A model generated the notes under the pieces. The model had not been told where the DNA came from and made no database searches. It saw only the letters and a program-made list of their open reading frames with translations. A stretch of DNA of 64,000 bases, taken from NCBI GenBank assembly GCA_012033595.1, contig JAAUQL010000003.1:1-64000 (forward strand). The letters run 5' to 3'. Shown here piece by piece: positions 18,994 to 29,605 of the stretch (its first letter is position 1; the number at the start of each line of letters is the position of its first letter). The position numbers were made by a program, and so were the translations under genes. The stretch comes from Cyclobacteriaceae bacterium. Lineage in GTDB: Bacteria > Bacteroidota > Bacteroidia > Cytophagales > Cyclobacteriaceae.

Positions 18994-19719
18994 TTACTTT
19001 TTTTCTTCCTCCTCTGCTTCGTCAGCAGCGGGCGCTTCGGCAACCGGGCTTTCTTCAGCTTTTGGCTCTTCAGTCGCAGCTTCTGCCTTAACTTCTTCAA
19101 CCTTCTCCTCCTCTACTTTTGGAGCTTCTTCGGTAGTTTCTACAGATGCGGGGGTTTCCACTACTTCGGCAGCTTCTTCCACTTCTGCATTTTCCACAGT
19201 TTCTGCGGCTTCGGCTACGGCTTCTTCTGGAGTCTCTACCACTTCTGGTTCTGGCTCTGCTACTTTGTTTTTCTGACGAAGGGCTTCTGCTTTGGCTTCA
19301 TTCACCTTTTTCTCAGCTTCAAGCCTTGCTTTAGCTTCGTCTGCTTTTTTCCTGGCCAGAGAATCTACTTTACTGGTAATTGCCGATTCTTTGCCCTTAA
19401 GCCACTCTTCAAACTTCGCGTCTGCGGCTTCCTGGGTGATGGCACCCTTTAGCACACCAATCTGCAAATGTTTTTTGAGCATAATTCCTTTGTACGAAAG
19501 AATTCTCTTCACAGTATCGGTAGGCTGGGCGCCTTTTAACAACCAATCCAGTGTTTTTTCTTCATTCAATACTATAGTTGCGGGATTGGAAAGTGGGTTG
19601 TAAGTGCCCAATTTCTCTATCAACCTGCCATCTCGTGGCGAACGGGAGTCTGCTACGATCACGTCGTAATTGACCCTCTTTTTGCGTCCTCGACGCGTTA
19701 ATCTGATTTTTACTGCCAT
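18994..19719 (-). CDS. rpsP: 30S ribosomal protein S16 with a long acidic tail
   Basis: The first about 85 residues are ordinary S16 ([20 protein letters not shown], then [15 protein letters not shown]). The product has 241 residues, about three times the 80-90 of E. coli S16. Residues about 95-145 form a charged helix and residues about 150-241 are almost entirely Glu, Ala, Val and Lys with Pro. C-terminal extension of S16 is known in Bacteroidota; this one is long. The start at 19719 is the conserved MAVKIRL; an upstream in-frame ATG gives a non-homologous leader. First gene of the operon. Confidence 0.95.
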   Translation of the reverse strand: MAVKIRLTRRGRKKRVNYDVIVADSRSPRDGRLIEKLGTYNPLSNPATIVLNEEKTLDWLLKGAQPTDTVKRILSYKGIMLKKHLQIGVLKGAITQEAADAKFEEWLKGKESAITSKVDSLARKKADEAKARLEAEKKVNEAKAEALRQKNKVAEPEPEVVETPEEAVAEAAETVENAEVEEAAEVVETPASVETTEEAPKVEEEKVEEVKAEAATEEPKAEESPVAEAPAADEAEEEEKK

Positions 19720-19772
19720 TTTTTTATTTAACTTTTTTAGTTTATGGAACACGTCCATGGTAAAAAGGAGTG

Positions 19773-19780
19773 CAAAGATA
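19773..19780 (-). promoter_or_regulatory. Probable -7 element of the rpsP operon promoter
   Basis: Read on the minus strand this is TATCTTTG, matching TAnnTTTG, 54 bp upstream of the chosen rpsP start. No -33 element at the standard distance is obvious. Confidence 0.5.
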
Positions 19781-20049
19781 GGGGTTTATCGCAATAAAAG
19801 GAATGTTCAAAAGATTATTTTACATGCTAGTCTGTATTGTAGATGTAAGAATTGCGCAGATGTCTTTCATGAGATTGTCCGCAGTTCGTGTTTATAACAA
19901 CTTCGTGACCAGCCGGTGTAAAAAAAATGATCTATCGCGTCCACCTCAAGAAAATGTACGTCGCAGGTAATGAATCAATGTCTATGGTTAAAAATTTTCC
20001 ATGAGCGAAACACAGGGGGGATAATTCTGTAAAAAATACTTATTGTTTT

Positions 20050-20067
20050 TCAATAATATATTATTGA
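20050..20067. promoter_or_regulatory. 18-bp perfect palindrome, probable operator of the DUF2975/Xre pair
   Basis: TCAATAATATATTATTGA is a perfect palindrome ending 29 bp upstream of the DUF2975 ATG. The next gene but one encodes a small Xre-type DNA-binding protein, which would bind such a site as a dimer. Autoregulation is my inference from position and symmetry. Confidence 0.55.
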
Positions 20068-20096
20068 TATTTGATCATTATTAATTGTAATTCAAC

Positions 20097-20654
20097 ATGG
20101 AAATCAAAATTACCACAACACAAATATTGAAAGTATTGCAGGTACTTTCCTGGATCATCTTCATCGGCTTATGCATAGAAGCGGGTGGCATTGCGGTCAA
20201 TACTGCCATTACGCTTTTTATACATCCACACGGCGCTAAAAATTTTTGGGAAGGATCTGATTATTTATCGAAGCTTTATGCTTTTGATCATGGATATTTT
20301 TTAGTCATCACCCTCATCATGACTGTCGTAGCGGTGTTGAAGGCAATGCTGTTTTATCTGATTGTTAGGCTATTTGCCGATAAAAAACTGAATATCTCCC
20401 AGCCATTCAGCCGGTGCTTGAGAAAATTTATTTTAAATCTGTCTTATTTTTCGCTGGGCGTTGGCTTTATGGCACATTTGGGCTATAAATATGCCCTCTG
20501 GTTGTCTCAACATGGCCTTGAGAAGGCCGATTTACAAGCCCTGCGCCTGGGAGGAGCTGATGTATGGATCTTTCTGGCAGTTATACTGCTGGTAATCGCG
20601 CAGCTTGTAAAAAGAGGAATTGAAATACAAAATGAAAATGATTTAACCATATAG
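20097..20654 (+). CDS. DUF2975 integral membrane protein
   Basis: A 185-residue protein with four predicted transmembrane segments (about residues 13-40, 70-95, 115-135 and 150-172). The arrangement and the adjacent small Xre gene are typical of DUF2975 proteins, which are widespread and uncharacterised. It ends three bases before the next gene, so the two are very probably translated together. A palindrome lies just upstream. Confidence 0.8.
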   Translation: MEIKITTTQILKVLQVLSWIIFIGLCIEAGGIAVNTAITLFIHPHGAKNFWEGSDYLSKLYAFDHGYFLVITLIMTVVAVLKAMLFYLIVRLFADKKLNISQPFSRCLRKFILNLSYFSLGVGFMAHLGYKYALWLSQHGLEKADLQALRLGGADVWIFLAVILLVIAQLVKRGIEIQNENDLTI

Positions 20655-20657
20655 GAT

Positions 20658-20864
20658 ATGCCAATAGTTGTCAATTTGGATGTAATGATGGCAAAGCGGA
20701 AAATGTCACTTAATGAACTTTCTGAAAAAGTAGGTTTGACCCTGTCCAATCTTTCTATCTTGAAAACAGGAAAAGCCAAAGCGATCCGGTTTAGCACATT
20801 AGAAGCTATTTGTGAGGTTTTGAATTGTCAGCCGGGCGATATTTTGGAGTATGTAAATCATTGA
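20658..20864 (+). CDS. Small Xre-family helix-turn-helix regulator (YozG-like)
   Basis: A 68-residue protein that is essentially one Cro/C1-type HTH domain: MAKRKMSLNELSEKVGL, then TLSNLSILKTGKAKAIRF (recognition helix region) and LEAICEVLNCQPGDILEY. Such minimal Xre proteins accompany DUF2975 membrane proteins in many bacteria. It probably represses its own operon through the palindrome at 20050-20067. Its inducer, and the link to the membrane partner, are unknown. Confidence 0.88.
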   Translation: MPIVVNLDVMMAKRKMSLNELSEKVGLTLSNLSILKTGKAKAIRFSTLEAICEVLNCQPGDILEYVNH

Positions 20865-21032
20865 AGTCGTTAACAACATCAAATCCATATATAAATCTGC
20901 TTTGATACGCAAATACAAAAAAATCCAAACATAATCGCCTCAAACAGATTTATGTAAGACCCGACAAATGCTTGTCATTACAGTATATTCGCTAAAACGG
21001 GTATGCGATTATTTATGTATGATTATAATTAA

Positions 21033-21040
21033 TACATTTG
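21033..21040 (+). promoter_or_regulatory. Probable -7 element of the sucA-sucB-lpd promoter
   Basis: TACATTTG matches TAnnTTTG and ends 19 bp before the sucA ATG, implying a very short leader. The upstream region is AT-rich without a clear -33 TTG. Confidence 0.5.
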
Positions 21041-21059
21041 ACCACGCAAAAAATATTTT

Positions 21060-23815
21060 ATGGATAGATTATCATATATCTCCAATTCTGATGTCAGCTA
21101 CATAGACGATCTGTATCAAAAATACAAAGCTGATGCGGAAAGTGTGGACATTAGCTGGCAACGGTTCTTTGAAGGCTTCGAGTTTTCTCAAAGTCATAAT
21201 GGTACACCAAACGGCCATCCAAGCCCCACGTTGACCTCACAGTCTTCTACTACGGGCATCTCACTCAAAGAATTGGGTGTGCGCAATTTGATTCATGCCT
21301 ATCGTACCCGCGGCCATCTCAAATCAGATACCAACCCGGTACGACCACGCCGCAAGCACAACGTGTTATTGGAATTGACAGACTTTGGCCTGACCAACGA
21401 AGACCTGGAGGTGGAATATGAATATGAAGTAGGACATTCCATGGGGTTGGGCAAAGCCAAATTGAGCGATATTTTTGGCGCACTCCAAAAAGTGTATCTC
21501 GGTCCTATTGGATTTGAGTACATGCACATCAGAAATCATGAAGTGATCGAATGGTTTAAGGAAAGAGCAGAACGGCACTTTTTGAATTTCAATCCTGAAA
21601 TAGATGAAAAAAGAAGGACACTGAACAAGTTGAATGAGGCCGTGGTCTTCGAAAACTTTTTACACACCAAATATACCGGACAAAAGAGATTTTCGCTGGA
21701 AGGCGGTGAAAACACCATTCCGGCGCTTGACAAAATAATAAGAAGAGCAAGTGAAGGTGGAGTAAAAGAGGTGGTGATTGGCATGGCGCACCGGGGCAGG
21801 CTCAATGTGCTGGCCAATATCATGCAAAAAACGTATGAGGAAATATTCAGTGAGTTCGAAGGAACCACTGTGCCAGACCTCACCATGGGGTATGGCGATG
21901 TAAAGTACCACCTGGGGTATTCGAGCAAATTCAAAACGGAAGAAGGCAGGGAAATTTATTTGAAATTGGCGCCAAATCCATCGCACCTTGAGGCGGTAGA
22001 TCCTGTAGTCTTGGGATATACCCGTGCACAAATTGATGATGAATACAAAGGCGACCTTAAAAAGGCCATGCCGGTTCTCATTCATGGAGACTCTGCAATA
22101 GCCGGTCAGGGCATTGTGTATGAAATCACTCAGATGGCCAATCTGCCAGGCTACACTACCGGAGGTACCATTCATTTTGTGATCAACAACCAAATGGGCT
22201 TTACCACAGACTACGACGATGCCCGGTCGAGTATATACTGTACGGATATTGGCAAAATAGTGGATGCACCAATATTGCACGTGAATGGCGATGACGCCGA
22301 AGCTGTAAACTATTGTGCAGAGCTGGCTGTGGACTACCGGCAAAAGTTTGGCAAAGACATCTACATAGATTTGCTTTGCTACAGGCGCCATGGACACAAT
22401 GAAAACGACGAACCCAAATTTACCCAGCCCAAGCTTTACAACATCATCGCCAAACATCCTAACCCGCGCGAAGTATATTCTAAAAGGCTGGTAGAAAGAG
22501 GAGATACCGACGCACAGCTTGCCAAAAAACTGGACAAAGAATTCAGGGCCATGTTGCAAGACCGCCTCAACCAGGTGAAACAAAAGCCCCTGCCCTATCA
22601 GGCGCAAAAAATGGAGGAGGAATGGAAACAACTCACCCCTTCACAACCATCCGACTTTGACAAATCGCCTGACACGGCCATTGGCAAAGAAGTGGTCGAA
22701 AAAGTCGGCAAGGCTATTACGACACTCCCAAATGGTTTTAAACCCATCAAGCAAATAGAAAAACTAATAAAAGAACGCAAAGCCGATTTTTCGAAAAAGA
22801 AATACTCAACTGGGCAGATGCCGAACTGCTGGCGTATGGTTCGCTGCTGCTGGATAAGAAAATAGTACGCATCTCTGGTCAGGATGTAAAACGAGGCACC
22901 TTTTCGCACCGGCATTCTATGGTGTTCGATGCAGAGACCAACCAGCCCTTTTGCTTTTTGTGCAACATAGAAAAGGGTCAGGAAGAGTTCAAAATTTATA
23001 ATTCTCTACTTTCTGAGTATGGCGTATTGGGTTTTGAATACGGCTATGCCATGGCTTCGCCCAATGCTCTGGTGGTGTGGGAGGCACAATTTGGTGATTT
23101 TGTAAACGGTGCCCAGGTAATTATCGACCAGTTTGTAACCAGCGCCGGCACCAAATGGCAACGCATGAACGGACTGGTAATGCTGCTTCCGCATGGTTAT
23201 GAAGGCCAGGGACCAGAGCATTCGAGCGCCAGACTGGAGCGTTTTCTTGAATTGAGCGCCAATTTCAACATCACGGTTTCAAACCTGACTACCCCTGCCA
23301 ATTTTTTCCATTTATTAAGGAGACAAATGGCGTGGAAGTTCAGAAAACCGTGTGTGATCATGTCGCCCAAGTCTTTGCTTCGGCATCCTGAAGTGATCTC
23401 ACCTATTGGCGATTTTACCAAAGGCGGTTTTAAAGAAGTGCTGGATGATGAATATGCTGATGCCAAACAGGTGACCAGGATTTTGTTCTGCTCGGGCAAG
23501 TTGTATTTTGACCTGCTGCACGAACAGCAAAAATCTAAAAGAATGGATGTGGCCATCGTCAGAATCGAGCAACTGTTTCCCTTTCCGGAAAACCAGATCG
23601 CCGCCATCAGAAAAAAATATAAAAAATGCGAATCGGTATATTGGGTTCAGGAAGAGCCGGAAAATATGGGTGCCTGGACGTACATTCTAAGAAAATACCG
23701 TCACGATATAGATCAGGGTATTTTCCGACCTGCCAGTGCTTCTCCTGCAACAGGATACAACAAAATCCATCAACAAGAACAGCAAGAAATAGTTGACAAG
23801 GCATTTGCCAAATAA
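21060..23815 (+). CDS. sucA: 2-oxoglutarate dehydrogenase E1 component, frameshifted
   Basis: Thiamine-diphosphate enzyme that decarboxylates 2-oxoglutarate and succinylates the lipoyl group of SucB in the TCA cycle. The N-terminus (YISNSDVSYIDDLYQKYKAD) is the E1o-specific segment. GMAHRGRLNVLAN and HGDSAIAGQGIVYE are ThDP-domain blocks; the C-terminal part has EGQGPEHSSARLERFL and WVQEEPENMGAW. The frame breaks at the T run 22787-22791. One added T gives DFFEKEILNWADAELLAYGS and joins to the downstream frame, for a normal 918-residue protein. First gene of sucA-sucB-lpd. Confidence 0.95.
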
Positions 23816-23827
23816 AAATTAGAATCC

Positions 23828-25407
23828 ATGAGTTTTGAGATAAAAATACCTAGTGTTGGTGAATCGATTTCGGAAGTGACCATTGGGCAATGGCTGGTAG
23901 AAGATGGCGCCACGGTTGCCATGGATCAGGCCATCTGCGAACTGGAATCTGAAAAAGCGACCTTTGAGCTGAATGCTGAAGTTGCCGGTGTGCTGAATAT
24001 ACAGGTCAAAGCAGGCGATGTGAAGCACATAGGCGATGTAGTGGGCACTATCGACGAATCTGACCAAACCGGCAAAAAATCGAAAGCGGATCAACAGGAA
24101 GAGCCGGCAGAAGAGGCAGACGAAAATACCAGGATAGAATCAAAAGCCAAAAGCACTGATGATACAAGTACGGCTTCGATCGAAAAGACAGGCAAAGTAT
24201 TGGAAATGGTGGTTCCGACCGTGGGAGAATCGATCAATGAAGTGACCCTGGGATCGTGGGCAAAACAAGACGGCGATTATGTGAAAATGGATGAGGTCAT
24301 TGCAGAGATAGAATCGGACAAGGCCACCTTTGAGCTCACTGCCGAGGCTGAGGGCTTTTTGCAGATTGTGGCCAAAGCAGGAGAAACGCTTGAGATTGGT
24401 GCATTGATTTGTAAAATAGAACAGGCCAAAGGGGGCGACAAAACCGTCAATACAAAAAGCCCGGAGGAAAAAAATCTGGTTCCAACGAAGAGTCGCTTAG
24501 TTATGCTTCTAACCATCCTTCGCCCGCCGCTAAAAAAATACTGGCAGAACGGGGCATTATAGCTGATATGGTCACGGGCACCGGTCCCGGTGGGCGCATC
24601 ACCAAAGAAGATGCCCAAAATGCATCGAAACCCCAGGAAAAACCTGACCAGAAAGCGGATGAAAAACCAGTGGAAAAAAAGGTGGCCAAGGCGATAGACA
24701 AAGGGGCAAGAAACCAACGGCACGAAAAAATGAGCACCTTGCGCAAGACCATTTCGCGTCGCCTGGTGTCGGTAAAAAACGAAACGGCCATGCTCACCAC
24801 TTTCAATGAAGTGAACATGAAACCGATCATGGACATCAGAGCAAAATACAAAGACCAATTCAAGGAAAAGTATGAAGTAGGTCTGGGCTTTATGTCGTTT
24901 TTCACCAAGGCGTGTTGTATGGCGCTGCAAGAGTGGCCCTCGGTGAATGCACAAATCAGCGAAGATGAAATCATTTACAGCGACTTTTGCGATGTATCCA
25001 TAGCCGTTTCTGCCCCCAAAGGCCTGGTGGTACCGGTGGTAAGAAATGCCGAGTTGCTTAGTTTCGACCAGGTCGAGAAAGAAATATTGCGATTGGCCAA
25101 AAAAGCCCGTGAAGGCAAACTGAGCATAGATGAAATGCAAGGCGGGACCTTCACCATCACCAATGGCGGGGTATTTGGCTCTATGCTGTCTACACCCATT
25201 ATCAATTCTCCACAGTCTGCCATATTGGGGATGCACAATATAGTGGAACGACCCATAGCTGAAAACGGCGAAGTGGTGATCAGACCAATGATGTATGTGG
25301 CCCTTTCTTACGACCATCGCATTGTCGATGGCAGAGAATCGGTAAGTTTTTTGGTGCGTGTCAAGGAGCTACTGGAAGACCCGACAAGGTTGCTTTTGGG
25401 AATATAA
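23828..25407 (+). CDS. sucB: Dihydrolipoyllysine succinyltransferase (E2o) with two lipoyl domains, frameshifted
   Basis: Core of the 2-oxoglutarate dehydrogenase complex. Two lipoyl domains are present: residues about 1-78 with lysine K43 in ESEKATFE, and about 123-198 with K165 in ESDKATFE. They are separated by an acidic Lys/Glu/Ala linker. A peripheral-subunit-binding segment ([13 protein letters not shown]) follows, then the acyltransferase domain ending [15 protein letters not shown]. The frame breaks at the A run 24468-24474; one added A reads [18 protein letters not shown] into the second part and gives 526 residues. E. coli SucB has one lipoyl domain, so two is notable. It starts 12 bp after sucA. 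Confidence 0.93.
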
Positions 25408-25545
25408 GTTGATGGCTGGGGCGGGTGAAGAGTGAAGAGTGAGGGGTTGGAGGTTTATTGGATTATAAAAAGCACACGTATAAAATAACAAATTTGGCGA
25501 TTGGCACTTAATATTTTGTACTCAGATCATACTCAATTTTAAAAC

Positions 25546-26942
25546 ATGAAATACGATGTAACTGTAATTGGCTCGGGGCCTGGTGGATATGTAGCAGCAA
25601 TCAGATGCGCACAATTGGGCATGAAGACGGCCATCATCGAAAAATATAACACACTCGGCGGCACCTGCCTCAATGTGGGCTGCATCCCATCTAAGGCGCT
25701 GCTGGATTCTTCCGAACATTATTTCAATGCAAAACACCATTTCGCATCACATGGTATCGACCTGACCAACCTGCAGGTGAATCTGAAGCAAATGATTTCC
25801 CGCAAGGGTGAAGTGGTACAACAAACCGTAAGCGGCATAGATTATTTAATGAAAAAAATAAGATAGATGTTTACCATGGTCTAGGAACCTTCATCGACAA
25901 AAATACCATTGCTGTCAAAAGTGAAAAAGAAGATATTAGATTAGAAAGCAAAAAGGTGATCATCGCCACAGGATCGAAACCTGCCAGCCTGCCATTTATC
26001 AACATCGATAAAAAGCGAGTGATTACCAGCACCGAAGCGCTCAACCTGGCCGAAATCCCCAAACATATGATCGTGATTGGTGGTGGTGTCATTGGGGTAG
26101 AACTGGGATCTGTTTATGCCCGGCTTGGCGCCAAAGTGTCGGTGGTCGAATACCTGGACAGCCTTGTTCCTACCATGGATAAAACCATGGGCAAGGAATT
26201 GCAAAAGGTGTTGAAGAAAAGCGGTTTCGAATACTACCTCAATCACAAGGTGACCGGTGTAGAAGCAAAAGGAAAAAATGTAAAGGTTGTATGTGAAAAC
26301 CAAAAAGGTGAAATAGTTGAACTTGACGGAGACTATTGTCTGGTGAGCATCGGCAGAAAACCCTATACCGAAGGTCTCGGTCTGGATAAAGTGGGCATAG
26401 AAACCAACAATAAAGGACAAATAGAAGTAGATGAACATCTGAGGACCAAGGTGGATAACATTTATGCCATCGGAGATGTGATAAAAGGAGCCATGCTGGC
26501 GCACAAAGCTGAAGAAGAAGGCGTGTTGGTTGCCGAAACCATGGCCGGTCAAAAGCCGCACATCAATTATTTGCTTATACCGGGCGTAGTCTATACCTGG
26601 CCCGAGGTGGCCTCTGTAGGCTATACAGAAGAACAGCTCAAAGAGCATGGCAAACCGTATAAAACAGGCTCATTTCCATTCAAAGCCTCTGGCCGTGCCC
26701 GGGTCAGCATGGATACCGATGGCCTGATAAAAGTATTGGCGCACAAAGAAACCGATGAAATATTGGGCGTGCATATGATTGGCCCAAGAGCTGCCGACAT
26801 GATCGCCGAGGCGGTAGTGGCCATGGAATACCGTGCTTCTGCCGAGGATATTGCCAGGATGTCGCACGCGCACCCCACCTATACCGAATCATTTAAAGAA
26901 GCCTGCCTCGCCGCCTCCGACAATCGCGCCTTGCATGTATGA
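25546..26942 (+). CDS. lpd: Dihydrolipoyl dehydrogenase (E3), frameshifted
   Basis: FAD enzyme that reoxidises dihydrolipoyl groups with NAD+. The N-terminal FAD motif is [13 protein letters not shown] and the redox disulfide is C41/C46 in [13 protein letters not shown]. After the break come the NAD motif [13 protein letters not shown], the second FAD motif [20 protein letters not shown] and the C-terminal active-site base in SHAHPTYTE. The frame breaks at the A run 25852-25858; one added A gives [15 protein letters not shown] and a normal 465-residue protein. It follows sucB after 138 bp and completes the complex. Confidence 0.94.
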
Positions 26943-27014
26943 AGGGGCATACCGGCCAGCTTTTATAAATACAGCGAATACTGATGCCGGAAAACGGCCA
27001 CCAGTTCGCAGTTG

Positions 27015-27042
27015 TTTGCAAAACGTGTATTAGCTACATTTG
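27015..27042 (+). promoter_or_regulatory. Probable asnA promoter
   Basis: TTTG (27015-27018) and TACATTTG (27035-27042) are separated by 16 bases, close to the Bacteroidota TTG-N17-23-TAnnTTTG arrangement. The asnA ATG is 84 bp further on. Confidence 0.5.
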
Positions 27043-27126
27043 CCATCATTCTACTGTAATTTCAATATTTTCATCCTCAAATTTGCCCATCAGGCAACTT
27101 TTTAGATCACTTTTACAATATTATTC

Positions 27127-28163
27127 ATGAAAAACCTCATTATACCCGGGCACTACAAAAACCTACTCGACGTAAACGAAACAGAAAAAGCCATTCAGCT
27201 GGTTAAAGATACCTTTCAGCAAAATCTTGCTGCAGAACTAAGGCTGCGACGGATTACCGCCCCTTTGTTTGTGCTCAAGGGCATGGGCATCAACGACGAT
27301 CTCAATGGCGTGGAGCGCAAGGTTTCTTTTCCTATCACAGACATGGCTGGTGCCGAAGCCGAAGTGGTGAACTCGCTTGCCAAATGGAAACGCCTCGCCC
27401 TGGCCGAACATAAAATCATGGAAGGATATGGCATATACACCGATATGAATGCCATAAGGCCGGAGGAAGTTTTGGACAATATCCACTCGCTTTATGTCGA
27501 TCAGTGGGATTGGGAACGTGTGATGTCTGCCGGAGACCGCAACCTGGATTTTTGCAATTCATCGTAAAAAAAATATACGAAGTGCTCAAACGTACAGAAT
27601 ATGTAATATGTGAACACTACCCGCAGATTAAACCGCAATTACCCGACAATATCCATTTTGTACAAAGCGAAGAATTGCTTCAACAATACCCGAAACTGAC
27701 CCCAAAACAACGTGAATATGAAGTGGCCAAAAAATATGGTGCGGTTTTTCTAATAGGAATAGGCGGTGCCATGTCTAGCGGTGAAAAACACGATGGACGT
27801 GCCCCCGACTATGATGATTGGATTACTGAAACATCGGACAAGTACAGGGGTCTCAATGGCGACATTATCATTTGGAATGACATTTTACAGGATTCATTTG
27901 AAATTTCGTCTATGGGAATCAGGGTGGACAAAAATTCGCTGGAAAAACAATTGGTGGTTTCAAATTGTGAGGATAGGAAGACTTTCGATTTTCACAGCAA
28001 ATTGCTCAATGACCAATTGCCGCAATCTATTGGTGGAGGCATCGGACAATCGAGAATCTGCATGTACTATTTGCGCAAAGCCCATATTGGCGAAATTCAA
28101 TCCAGTATTTGGTCTGCAGAAATGAGAACAGAATGCAGAAAAAATGGCATCTATCTGATCTAA
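27127..28163 (+). CDS. asnA: Aspartate--ammonia ligase, frameshifted
   Basis: Makes asparagine from aspartate and ammonia with ATP (AMP-forming). It has a class II synthetase-like fold, and no glutaminase domain, so it is AsnA rather than AsnB. The N-terminal part has ATAPLFV-like RRITAPLFVLKGMGINDDLN, then FPITDMAGAEAEVVNSLAKW. The C-terminal part has GGAMSSGEKHDGRAPDYDDW and SIGGGIGQSRICMYYLRKAH. The frame breaks at the T run 27549-27553; one added T reads RNLDFLQFIVKKIYEVLKRT and gives a normal 345-residue protein. Confidence 0.95.
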
Positions 28164-28223
28164 TCCGTAAATTGACACAGATTGTTCAACGCATAGCAGG
28201 TTTTAGATTAAAGCGCATATACC

Positions 28224-28664
28224 ATGATAGGATTTTTCGAGTACCAGTATTTAAAATTCAAAAAAAACCACTTGCGAAACCTGGTAGCCATGGCCGCTAT
28301 TGATGGCCATATCCATGAAGAGGAAATCGCATACCTTTATAAAATTGGTGAAAAATACCAATTGAAACCTCAGCAAATCAAACACATACTCGACACACAA
28401 GAAAAGCCGGTTCCTGAAGTACCTGAGCACCATCACCAAAAAATAGCCTTGCTTTATGATCTTGTCGGAATGATGATGGCCGACGAAGTGATAGAAGATG
28501 CAGAAATGGAATTTTGCAAAAATATGTTCGAACGATTCGGCTATAAGGAACAGCTCATAGATGAAATGATCGAGCTATACCGACAGGGCGTGGAAGACAC
28601 CGACCAATGGGAAGACTTTCTGGGTCGTGCAGAAGTCCATCGGCTCAATCTCGCCGACTGGTGA
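28224..28664 (+). CDS. TerB-like (tellurite-resistance family) protein
   Basis: A 146-residue soluble all-helical protein with the TerB-like pattern LVAMAAIDGHIHEEEIAYL, an acidic segment that may bind metal. A second related repeat, LYDLVGMMMADEVIEDAEMEF, follows. TerB-fold proteins occur in phage- and tellurite-resistance clusters, but single copies such as this are common and unassigned; no ter genes are nearby. It follows asnA by 60 bp on the same strand. Confidence 0.72.
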   Translation: MIGFFEYQYLKFKKNHLRNLVAMAAIDGHIHEEEIAYLYKIGEKYQLKPQQIKHILDTQEKPVPEVPEHHHQKIALLYDLVGMMMADEVIEDAEMEFCKNMFERFGYKEQLIDEMIELYRQGVEDTDQWEDFLGRAEVHRLNLADW

Positions 28665-29085
28665 AAAATTAGCCTGATCATCCAATTTGGATATTTGTTT
28701 TGCTTGTGCTTCACCACCTATAAGAATCAACTGGTATGCGCGGTTAATTTTCCGCTTCTCTAGCCAAGCTGTATGTCTTGTTTTACAAATTACAGCACCA
28801 GGCACAGAATTTTATATGGATTTAAGACAGCTTTTACCTTTTGTTCAATATATAATTTCGCCCATTCAATTTTAATAAAAGTATATTCTATAGGGCAAGT
28901 AAGATGTCCACTCAATTTTTCATCGCAAAATGGCCTGCCAACCCTTTTTTATTTCGCAATCTGAGCTTCATTCAAAATTATTATATTTTCATACATTATA
29001 TGAATGCATTATTAATATTTCAAAACTACTGCTGTATATAGTCGTATAATTGCTATATTTGCAACATATTTTAAATACATGCAGT
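28665..29085. other. Intergenic region before the small exported protein gene
   Basis: These 421 AT-rich bases contain no reading frame with protein-like codon use, no tRNA and no clear terminator. Only the -7 promoter element near the right end is recognisable. Confidence 0.55.
29054..29061 (+). promoter_or_regulatory. Probable -7 element for the small exported protein gene
   Basis: TATATTTG matches TAnnTTTG and ends 24 bp before the ATG at 29086. No clear -33 TTG lies at the right distance. Confidence 0.5.
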
Positions 29086-29490
29086 ATGGACAGGTTATAT
29101 GTTCTCATCATATTTGTTTCACTCCCTATGTCGCTATTTGGTCATGACAATGAGTATGACACATTGGCCATCAAACCTATCGGGGTAGAATATTCGAAAT
29201 ACCCGGGCATCAACAAACTCTACATCGTAGGACAGTGCGAAGGAATGGAAGGCAACCAGGTGGTAGTTTTTCAAAATAGACCATCCTTTGATTTCTTTGA
29301 AAATGATAACGACTACCAGGAAGAGCAAAGTGCCCTGGAAAAAGCCATGTGGGCAGAGATACTCGATCACAATGCGGCACCCATACTCGTAAAAGGCCGT
29401 TGGCACCAATACAGCGATCGCATGGTATTTTTGTGCAATCAGATTATACGGATGAACAAACTACCGCAACCGGCACCCCTGGCGCGGTAG
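29086..29490 (+). CDS. Small exported protein of unknown function
   Basis: A 134-residue protein with a signal peptide (MDRLYVLIIFVSLPMSLFG, about residues 1-19) and a mature part without recognised motif. It has an acidic segment near residues 75-90 and two cysteines. The start at 29086 gives a clean signal peptide right behind a -7 element; an in-frame upstream start is less likely. No family recognised. Confidence 0.65.
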   Translation: MDRLYVLIIFVSLPMSLFGHDNEYDTLAIKPIGVEYSKYPGINKLYIVGQCEGMEGNQVVVFQNRPSFDFFENDNDYQEEQSALEKAMWAEILDHNAAPILVKGRWHQYSDRMVFLCNQIIRMNKLPQPAPLAR

Positions 29491-29605
29491 CCATGCAGCG
29501 CAGTGACAAGGCATAGGTGATGTTGTTAGCTGTTGAAAAATCCTGAACCCTCTGATTTGGGGCTATTACTTTCATTTTGGGCAGGCATCATTTGGTCTTG
29601 AGCGT

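Larger units (their letters stand above)
19720..20096. other. Intergenic region between rpsP and the DUF2975 gene
   Basis: This 377-bp region separates two divergent units. It holds a probable rpsP -7 element and, close to the DUF2975 start, an 18-bp palindrome, both listed separately. No convincing reading frame or RNA gene is seen in the remainder. Confidence 0.6.

Noticed and set aside
19146-19334. Plus-strand frames rich in Leu across the rpsP tail
   Set aside because: They are the complement of the Glu/Ala-rich S16 extension and carry no domain.
21660-22631. A 323-residue antisense frame within sucA
   Set aside because: It lies opposite conserved E1 motifs and has no domain of its own; long antisense frames are common opposite GC-skewed codons.
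24277-25317. A 346-residue antisense frame within sucB
   Set aside because: Same reason; it runs opposite the acyltransferase domain.
22787-25858. Programmed ribosomal frameshifting in sucA, sucB or lpd
   Set aside because: No slippery heptamer with a downstream structure is common to the sites, the family needs no such event, and the same kind of break appears in many unrelated genes of the window.
28224-28664. Tellurite-resistance or phage-defence cluster
   Set aside because: The TerB-like gene is solitary, with no terA/C/D/Z genes or defence genes around it.
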